From Desulfobacteraceae bacterium (GTDB lineage Bacteria > Desulfobacterota > Desulfobacteria > Desulfobacterales > JAABTS01): a stretch of DNA of 64,000 nucleotides. The position numbers and the translations under genes were made by a program. The stretch is from the NCBI GenBank assembly GCA_011389735.1, contig JAABTS010000002.1:1-64000 (forward strand). Reading direction: 5' to 3'. Position 1 is the stretch's first letter, and each line of letters starts with the position of its first letter. Shown here piece after piece: positions 57,396 through 64,000 of this stretch. Below the pieces are notes generated by a model, which had not been told where the DNA came from, made no database searches, and was given only the letters and a program-made list of their open reading frames with translations.

Positions 57396-58136
57396 TTATT
57401 CGCACATTTGTATCAATTCATGCGTGTACAGGCCCTCTTTTTCGTATATAACCAGAGGGGGTCCGATTTTGAGCCCCGGCCGGCCGCCCTTGACGCCTTC
57501 GGCGATGAGGAGTTCAGCCTCTGTATGCCGCCGGGAATGAATCATGCGAAGATATTTCGGTTCGATCCCGGTGTTTCGCATCATACAAATCAGGTCGGCC
57601 GCCCGTTCGGCCGGATAGATGATGAGAAACCGTCCGAATCTCCGAATCAATCTATGGGCCGCTGCCGTGATATCCGCCAGTGTCGCCGCAAGCTCATGGC
57701 GCGCCACGGCTTTTTCCGAATCCGGATTGATCCGTCCGCTGCCGGCCTTTCGATAAGGCGGGTTGGCTACCGCCATGTCCACCCGGCCGGATACGGTCTT
57801 TTGAGTGGCCTGTTTTAAATCCATACGGATGATGTCGATATTTGCTTCCAGCCCGTTCAACCGGACGTTCTGTTCGGCCAGATCAGCAAGCGGGTCCTGG
57901 ATTTCGATTCCGGCCACAGTGAGCCTCGGATTCCGGTGCGCCAGGATAATGGGTATGATTCCACATCCCGTTCCTAGATCGACTATGGTTTGCGCGTCAC
58001 GAAGACCGGCCTCCCACGCCAGTATGACCGAGTCTATCGAAAACCGGTATCCGTTTCGCCGCTGGCGTATTTTAATTTTTCCTTGAAAGAAATCGCCGGT
58101 TGTGACGCCGGATGCGTTTGGCAAATCTTGATCCAT
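57396..58136 (-). CDS. TrmN6/YfiC-like tRNA1(Val) adenine N6-methyltransferase
   Basis: RRNGYRFSIDSVILAWEAG, VDLGTGCGIIPIILAHRNP, MAVANPPYRKAGSGRINP. Confidence 0.85.
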   Translation of the reverse strand: MDQDLPNASGVTTGDFFQGKIKIRQRRNGYRFSIDSVILAWEAGLRDAQTIVDLGTGCGIIPIILAHRNPRLTVAGIEIQDPLADLAEQNVRLNGLEANIDIIRMDLKQATQKTVSGRVDMAVANPPYRKAGSGRINPDSEKAVARHELAATLADITAAAHRLIRRFGRFLIIYPAERAADLICMMRNTGIEPKYLRMIHSRRHTEAELLIAEGVKGGRPGLKIGPPLVIYEKEGLYTHELIQMCE

Positions 58137-58222
58137 AATCGATTCCGGAACCGGTTTTGCTGTTCGTTCGCCGGAGGGTTGTCTCAAATCCGGCGGCGTT
58201 CGATGTTTCGCCGCCGCAGAAA

Positions 58223-58549
58223 TCACAAAGCCCCCACCTTGAAGATGATATCCCGGATTCTTTTTTTACCCAGGGCTTTATTGAGCTTATCAATCAGTTC
58301 CGCTTTACAGAAACTGAGATGATGTATCCAGGCTGAATTCGATACATAAACAATAAGGGCGTCATCCTTCAGCATATCGGGCCTGGTTTCGTCACAAATT
58401 GGGAATCCTACCGTTTGATCCCAGATTTCCCAGATTTGAACCACTTCACGATTTTTTTCAGGAATTACGGACTTCAAGGTTTTTTGAACAAGCGCGCCGA
58501 TTTCCGTAAAGTCGTGCTTTGAATACGGATTTGATGTCATCGGCGTCAC
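58223..58549 (-). CDS. DUF721/DciA-like protein
   Basis: Small protein with WDQTVG and LIVYVSNSAWIHHLSFCKAELIDKLNKALG. Confidence 0.65.
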   Translation of the reverse strand: MTPMTSNPYSKHDFTEIGALVQKTLKSVIPEKNREVVQIWEIWDQTVGFPICDETRPDMLKDDALIVYVSNSAWIHHLSFCKAELIDKLNKALGKKRIRDIIFKVGAL

Positions 58550-58911
58550 CCGACCAGTTCCCGGATCGCGCCGATCAATTCTTTCCGGTCGAACGGCTTG
58601 GCGAATGTCCGGGCGGCGCCGAGGCTATGGGCGATTTCCAGGTAATTGTCGGGACTGACCCGGCCTCCTCCGGATATGGCGATATATTTCATATTCGGAT
58701 AGTCGCGGCGAAAATCCATAATGGTTTCAAATCCTTCTTTTTCCGGCATAACGATATCTATCACGGCGATATCGAATCGTCCTTCCTTGAGTCTGTCCAA
58801 CGCCTCGTTCCCGTTACCGGCTCCTACAACCTCATAGCCCGCGTTTTCGATAGACTCCTTGAGCATCTCTCTGAGCATTTCATCGTCGTCAATCAACAAT
58901 ACTCTCGGCAT
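58546..58911 (-). CDS. Single-domain response regulator
   Basis: VLLIDDDEMLREML, AVIDIVMPEKEG, AISGGG, FAKPFDRKEL. Confidence 0.92.
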   Translation of the reverse strand: MPRVLLIDDDEMLREMLKESIENAGYEVVGAGNGNEALDRLKEGRFDIAVIDIVMPEKEGFETIMDFRRDYPNMKYIAISGGGRVSPDNYLEIAHSLGAARTFAKPFDRKELIGAIRELVG

Positions 58912-60807
58912 TTATCTTTCCTTTCCATTGGTCCGATCCAAAATGTTACGCACCGCCCGATCGATATCTCTTTTTAACAACGGCTTTTTTAAGATGACAT
59001 CGATACCGTTTTTTCCGGCCTTTTCATGTTCAATCCGCATCCCGAAACCGCTGCAAAGAATGACCGGCATATCCGGCCGGATTTTTTTGAGCGCTTTCGC
59101 CAGTTGTATCCCGTTGAGATCCGGCATCACCAGATCTGTAATGACGGCATGGAAAGACTTTGGATCTTTTTCAAATAATTCGAGCGCCGTCAAGCTATTT
59201 TCCGCCGGAACCACAGAATAGCCCAATGATTCGAGCATCTCAACGCCCAACTGCACAAGATCGGGCTCATCGTCAACCAGTAAAATCCGTTCATCGCCCC
59301 CCTTGATTTCATAATTTTTTTCGATTTCAACCGCCGCCCGTTCATCGGGCTTAGGCAAATAGACATGAAACGTCGCACCCTGATCCTTTCGACTTTCAAC
59401 GGTTATTTCGCCGCCAAGGCTCTTTACCGTTCCGTGAACTACCGCAAGTCCCATCCCGGAACCTTCTCCCTGCTGTTTGGTCGTAAAAAAAGGATCAAAG
59501 ATCCGTTCCATCACGGATTGATCGATTCCCCGGCCCGTATCTCGAACCTGGATTTCAATATAATCCCTGGGTGTGTCTGGATCTCCGCTATGAATGAATG
59601 GGACCGGCGATGCGCTTTCTTTTACTTTGATTTCCAGTTCGCCGCCGTTGTCTTTCATGGCGTGGAGGGCGTTGGCGCACAGGTTCATGATAATGCGGTG
59701 AAGTTGAGTGGGGTTGGCCATAATAGTGACCGGCTCGTTTTCTCCCGGATGAACGATCGATATATTATCCGGTAGATTGGCTTGAAGGAGTTGAAGCACC
59801 TCTTTGACAATGCTGTTGACGGAGACCGGAATTTTTTCCTGTTCGTCCTGCCTGCTGAAGGCCAGAATTTGCTGCACCAAATCTTTGGCGCGGCGGCCCG
59901 CGGTCATCACCTGATTCAGATATCGGGATATCCGGGTGTCCCGACCGGCCGCTTCAATGGCCATATCGGCGTACCCCATGATAGATCCCAGAATATTGTT
60001 GAAATCATGGGCGATTCCACCCGCAAGCGTCCCGATCGCCTGTAACCGCTGGGATTGCCTCAGCTTTTCTTCGTACTTGCGGGACGTTTCCCACGCCCGC
60101 TTTCTTTCGGCGATTTCCGCCTTTAACTGCTCGTTAGCCGTCTTCAATTCCGATGTTCTTTCGGCCACCAGATCTTCGAGGTGATGCCGGTGCCGCTTCA
60201 GCTCGCTCTCGGATTCGGCCAGCCGTTCCACTTTATCCGCAAGCTCCTGATTGATGCTTCTGATAGTTTCGTACAGATCGAAGCATTCGAGGGCGTTGGC
60301 GCTCTTGTTCAGCACCACGGACAGCAGGCCGAGCGATATTTCCTGAACATCTCCGGCGTTTTCCTGGAGAAGCCCGACAAACATCCCCCTGACCTTGATT
60401 ACGGTCGTAATGACATGGAGCAGTAATTGAGAGCTGAAATCGTTGTTGTATACGATCACCGGCCGGTTTTCATCGATAGCCCGGGCGAAAGTGCCTTCCT
60501 CAATCAGAAAATCGGTTTCACGCTGAAAAAAGTCTTTATAATTCGAGGGCTTACAATCAAAAAGAAAGAAATCCGAATCGGTGTCGCGAATCAGAAAAAA
60601 AGCGGTGGCCTTGAAATGGATGAGCTTGATGAGGCGTTTTCTGGTTTCGAGCAGAATTTCCAGGGGTTCGTCCAGTTTGTTGATACTGTCCTGGAAATCT
60701 CCGAGCGACGAAGCCATTTCAACCGCATCATGAGTGAAACGGTTGATCTCTTCGAGATAAGCGATACGCTCTTCCAGGTGTTTGATTTGAATCGAGGCGT
60801 CAGTCAT
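58912..60807 (-). CDS. Hybrid histidine kinase with C-terminal receiver domain
   Basis: LAGGIAHDFNNILGSIMG, N/G boxes (MNLCANALHAM, GRGIDQSVMERIFDPFFTTK), receiver ILLVDDEPDLVQLG...AVITDLVMPDLNG. Confidence 0.93.
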   Translation of the reverse strand: MTDASIQIKHLEERIAYLEEINRFTHDAVEMASSLGDFQDSINKLDEPLEILLETRKRLIKLIHFKATAFFLIRDTDSDFFLFDCKPSNYKDFFQRETDFLIEEGTFARAIDENRPVIVYNNDFSSQLLLHVITTVIKVRGMFVGLLQENAGDVQEISLGLLSVVLNKSANALECFDLYETIRSINQELADKVERLAESESELKRHRHHLEDLVAERTSELKTANEQLKAEIAERKRAWETSRKYEEKLRQSQRLQAIGTLAGGIAHDFNNILGSIMGYADMAIEAAGRDTRISRYLNQVMTAGRRAKDLVQQILAFSRQDEQEKIPVSVNSIVKEVLQLLQANLPDNISIVHPGENEPVTIMANPTQLHRIIMNLCANALHAMKDNGGELEIKVKESASPVPFIHSGDPDTPRDYIEIQVRDTGRGIDQSVMERIFDPFFTTKQQGEGSGMGLAVVHGTVKSLGGEITVESRKDQGATFHVYLPKPDERAAVEIEKNYEIKGGDERILLVDDEPDLVQLGVEMLESLGYSVVPAENSLTALELFEKDPKSFHAVITDLVMPDLNGIQLAKALKKIRPDMPVILCSGFGMRIEHEKAGKNGIDVILKKPLLKRDIDRAVRNILDRTNGKER

Positions 60808-62056
60808 GGAAAAAGAACCTGATAATTTCGGCGAGCTGGCGGTCGATTTGCTTGATCACAGCGGGAAACACGCCCGGTGAAAGACCGGTCAAATCCCATG
60901 TGTTCGGATTGACGCTATGAACGAGTTTTTCTCCGCTCGATCCGGATTCGATCGCATTGACAATAATATCCGCTATGCAGATCAGAGCCGGTTCCATCGG
61001 CGTTTGAGCGGACATGGGCGTATGATGGTATGCTACCAGGTGTTCGATTGAAACCGGTAGTTTCCATCGTTTCAACAGGCTTCGCCCGATTTCCGTATGG
61101 CGAACTCCAAGGACGCATCGTTCCGCGTCATTCAAAAAAATTTCCTTTCTACGAGCTGTTGCAATGGCTTCACGGCCGTAAATGGGAGCGAAATTGTAAA
61201 TTATCAGGCGGCCGATATCATGGAGCAGTCCGCCGATGAACATCCGTTCCGAGTTGGGCATGTTTTTGCATCGGGCAAGGGTCCTTGCCGCTATGCCGCA
61301 ACTGACGCTGTGTTTCCAAAACGATTCCATATTGATCAATTCGCCGGGGATATTTTTAAAGGTGTTGACGATTTGCACGCCCAGCGCCAGCGCCGTGATT
61401 TGCTTGGCCCCCATCAGTATGACGGCCCGGGATATGTTGTCGATCTTGCTTGCAAAGCCGTAAAAGGCGCTGTTTACGATTCTCAGCACTCGGGCGCTAA
61501 GGCCGGTGTCCAGGCTGACGATATCCGCCACGTCCTTGCTGGAACTTCTCGGGTTGTTTATAACATTGGTGAGCCGGTGAAAAATCGTGGGAAGGGACGG
61601 AAGGTCGATATTGTTTAAAACCGGATCAGACAGCAAATTTCGGAGTTTTTCTTTTTGATTCGGAAACACGGATGCGCCCGCCGGGATCTCAAATTCCCTC
61701 GCCATCCGGCTCTCGCTTTCGGTTCCCGATTTCAACGCCGTAGCTTTACGCCGTACGCAAAGACGGAAAAGCTCCGCGACCGGAGCGTAATCCAGGTCCG
61801 TCCCGGCGAATTTACGTTTCATGTATTGCTCGGCGGGAGCAAGGTACTTATCTTCAATGTCGGGCAAGGCGTCAACGGATTCATTCTCCGGGATATCAAC
61901 GCTCACCTCCATGACCCCCCAGGCTTTCAGAATACGGATATGCCTGGAAGTCAACGGAACATCTTTTCCGATCAAAAACCGGCCCCGCCTGTCATACACA
62001 TTCGCCGCGGGCGCCATTCCCGGGATCACTTCATCGACATTTACGATTTTCGCCAT
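60800..62056 (-). CDS. HDOD-domain protein
   Basis: LPSLPTIFHRLTNVINNPRSSSKDVADIVSLDTGLSARVLRIVNSAFYG; FIGGLLHDIGRLIIY; start set at MAKIVNVDEV. Confidence 0.88.
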   Translation of the reverse strand: MAKIVNVDEVIPGMAPAANVYDRRGRFLIGKDVPLTSRHIRILKAWGVMEVSVDIPENESVDALPDIEDKYLAPAEQYMKRKFAGTDLDYAPVAELFRLCVRRKATALKSGTESESRMAREFEIPAGASVFPNQKEKLRNLLSDPVLNNIDLPSLPTIFHRLTNVINNPRSSSKDVADIVSLDTGLSARVLRIVNSAFYGFASKIDNISRAVILMGAKQITALALGVQIVNTFKNIPGELINMESFWKHSVSCGIAARTLARCKNMPNSERMFIGGLLHDIGRLIIYNFAPIYGREAIATARRKEIFLNDAERCVLGVRHTEIGRSLLKRWKLPVSIEHLVAYHHTPMSAQTPMEPALICIADIIVNAIESGSSGEKLVHSVNPNTWDLTGLSPGVFPAVIKQIDRQLAEIIRFFFHD

Positions 62057-62139
62057 AATCCGGTCTTCCAAAAAATTCCAGCAGTACAAAAACTTTTATT
62101 TACATTTGATACAGCCTGCTGAGAGGTAATATATGAGAA

Positions 62140-62355
62140 CCTGTAGTTTTTCAGGAATTAAATTTCACGAGGCGGCAGGCCCGGGATTGTTGCATTTTGC
62201 GTTGAATGCTAAATTATTTATGTTGAATGCTAAATTTTAAATGAGGGGGGGACTCACATTCCACATTCAACATTCAACATTCAACATTCAACATAATATA
62301 ATTCGGATATCCCCGGGCCGACAAAGCAGTGAAATTAATTATCTGAAAAGCTATA
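62140..62355. repeat. ~105-bp palindrome with a tandem array nested at its apex
   Basis: Left arm gtagtttttcaggaattaaatttcacgaggcggcaggcccggg; nested ttgaatgctaaat...cattcaacattcaacattcaacat; right arm atatccccgggccgacaaagcagtgaaattaattatctgaaaagctata. Confidence 0.88.
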
Positions 62356-63616
62356 TCGATCCGCCAAAGGGTAAAACGGCGCTTCTAAGCCGCTCGATTT
62401 CGGCCTCCAGCTCCTTTAGTTTTTCATCAGCCTCGTCAAAAAGGCCGTGTTTTCCGATCTCTTCCAGTTCGAGGGCCGCCTGGGCCACTCTTTTTGCGGA
62501 TAAATTGAGGCTCATGCCCTTCAGAGAATGGGCGCCGAACCGGATTTGATTACCGTTTTTGGACGCCACCCCCTCCCGTAACGCATTTAACGGCCCTTCG
62601 ATATTGTCAAAGAAAAGTTTGATCAATTCTTTCACCAATTGTTCACGGCCGCCGGCGATCGCCAGTATGGTTTTCATGCTGAACACATCATCCCCGGAGT
62701 CTCCGGCGTCGTCCGCAACTTTTGCTTCAGGGCCGTTTTTGTCGATCACGGCTTCGATGGCCTTGAAAAGTTCCGAAGGCTTATAAGGTTTTTGGAGATA
62801 TTCGTCCATCCCGGCCTGAAGGCAGCTTTCCCGGTCGGTGTCGGCCCCGAAAGCGGTCACGGCGATAATGGGAATATGACTTTCCTTTCCTTTTTCAAGA
62901 GACCTGATTCGCCGGGTGGCTTCCAGCCCGTCCATTTCAGGCATTTGAATATCCATGAGGATCAAATCATACCCGCCCTTTTGATAGGCGTTCACCGCCT
63001 TTTTACCGTTATCGACCACCCTGACCGAATGCCCTCTCATTTCCAGGATAGATATAGCCACCTTTTTATTGAATGGGTTGTCTTCGGCCATCAGGATCGA
63101 TAATTCTTTTTGCGAAGGCTTTAATTCGGGCCGAGGCTCGTCTTCCGGAATTGACGGGAGAGGCTCGGAGGTCTCGGTTTGAAAGGCGTCCCTGCATTCA
63201 GTATCCCCCGTTTCATTGTCCAGGGCCGAAGGGAATTTTAAATATTTTTTCAGAATCGCATCGACGATTTTGAAATAGTTTCCGACGGGATCTTTGATGA
63301 CATAATGAGAGGCTCCCAGATCGATCGCCCGGGCCGCCGCATCCTCCTGGCCCCTCGCAGCCATGAACAGCAAAGGCGCGCTGACATTGCGGAGTAAAAG
63401 CGTTTCCACGAATTCAACACCGGTCATATCTTCGATTTTTTGATCGACAAGGATCAGGTCGCAGTTTTTCAGATCGGACGATTTTATTGCCGCCGAGCCG
63501 GATTCAAACTGTTTTAAATCGATTCCGGCGATGGTTTCGGAGATGTGAAACACCACCTCCCTGGGCGTTCCGACAAACAGCATTTGGCTTTTTTCCTGGT
63601 TGAATCCGAGCGTCAT
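62351..63616 (-). CDS. Receiver-receiver-Hpt phosphorelay protein
   Basis: N-terminal receiver-like (DLILVDQKIEDMTGVEF), second receiver (ILMAEDNPFNKKVAISIL, DLILMDIQMPEMDGLEATRRI), Hpt-like (FGAHSLKGMSLNLSAKRVAQ). Confidence 0.9.
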   Translation of the reverse strand: MTLGFNQEKSQMLFVGTPREVVFHISETIAGIDLKQFESGSAAIKSSDLKNCDLILVDQKIEDMTGVEFVETLLLRNVSAPLLFMAARGQEDAAARAIDLGASHYVIKDPVGNYFKIVDAILKKYLKFPSALDNETGDTECRDAFQTETSEPLPSIPEDEPRPELKPSQKELSILMAEDNPFNKKVAISILEMRGHSVRVVDNGKKAVNAYQKGGYDLILMDIQMPEMDGLEATRRIRSLEKGKESHIPIIAVTAFGADTDRESCLQAGMDEYLQKPYKPSELFKAIEAVIDKNGPEAKVADDAGDSGDDVFSMKTILAIAGGREQLVKELIKLFFDNIEGPLNALREGVASKNGNQIRFGAHSLKGMSLNLSAKRVAQAALELEEIGKHGLFDEADEKLKELEAEIERLRSAVLPFGGSI

Positions 63617-63634
63617 TCAGCCTCCCTTGATTAC

Positions 63635-63740
63635 TATAGCCTTCCGGAATTCAAATTTCATTGTATTTTCGGCCCGTGATGCAAGAATATTATGATCCCG
63701 GGCCCGTCGCCTTGTGAAATTCAATTTCTGAAAACCGTAT
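63635..63740. repeat. ~105-bp interspersed palindrome
   Basis: tatagccttccggaattcaaatttcattg...ggcccgtgatgcaagaatattatgatcccgggcccgtcgccttgtgaaattcaatttctgaaaaccgtata. Confidence 0.88.
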
Positions 63741-63797
63741 AACTCTTTTCAAATATTTTATTTGGGTTTAGTTCAAAAACCTGCCGCTTATATCTCA

Positions 63798-63898
63798 AAA
63801 TATACCACGAAATACACGAAATACACGAAAAATGTTTATGAAATTTTTTTCGTGTTTTTCGTGGTTCTTTATAAGTCGGCCGAAATTGGAGCCAAACA
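63798..63898. repeat. ACCACGAAATACACGAAA hairpin plus GGCCGAAATTGGAGCC repeat
   Basis: ataccacgaaatacacgaaatacacgaaaaatg...ttttttcgtgtttttcgtggttctttataagtcggccgaaattggagccaaac; related copy at 4451-4538. Confidence 0.75.
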
Positions 63899-63902
63899 CT
63901 TT

Positions 63903-64000
63903 TATAGCTTTTCAGATAATTGATCTATCTGCGTTGCCGGCATGGGACATATTAACAGTATGATCCCGGGCCTGCCGCGTTGTTAAATAGAATATCTGAA
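63903..64000. repeat. ~105-bp interspersed palindrome (cut by window end)
   Basis: tatagcttttcagataattgatct...ccggcatgggacatattaacagtatgatcccgggcctgccgcgttgttaaatagaatatctgaa. Confidence 0.8.

Overview
The window reads like a chromosomal segment of a Gram-negative, probably Desulfobacterota-like, bacterium (inferred from gene content; taxonomy was not tested). About 45 protein genes can be supported. They include an ABC exporter next to a divergent Ser/Thr-kinase-like protein, parE/parC, an SLC13/DASS transporter, hemC-cobA/hemD, a SIS-domain isomerase, selA, a cobalamin/corrinoid uptake operon, two tandem cNMP-domain/SLC13 fusions, a block of secreted multidomain proteins next to a gspE-F-G-H-I-J-K-L-M-C-D type II secretion operon, an orphan ZnuA-like protein, a Uma2/TacA-like convergent pair, an ASKHA protein with sirtuin, TrmN6-like and DciA-like genes, and a phosphorelay (REC, hybrid kinase, HDOD, REC-REC-Hpt). 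The main non-coding structure is a dense set of short interspersed palindromic repeats: (i) a ~105-bp palindrome whose apex sometimes holds nested tandem arrays, (ii) a ~78-bp REP-like element (GGGGATTTGCAATCCCCG ... CGGGTTACAAACCCGCTCAGAGC), (iii) GATCGG/GATCCC hexamer hairpins, (iv) a GGCTTGGTTCTAATTTCGGCC inverted repeat. One REP copy sits in frame in the signal-peptide region of the corrinoid-operon beta-propeller gene, flanked by an exact 18-bp direct repeat. A near-identical copy lies between the cobalamin riboswitch aptamer and the putative terminator of the same operon. No CRISPR array, rRNA or tRNA was recognised by eye.
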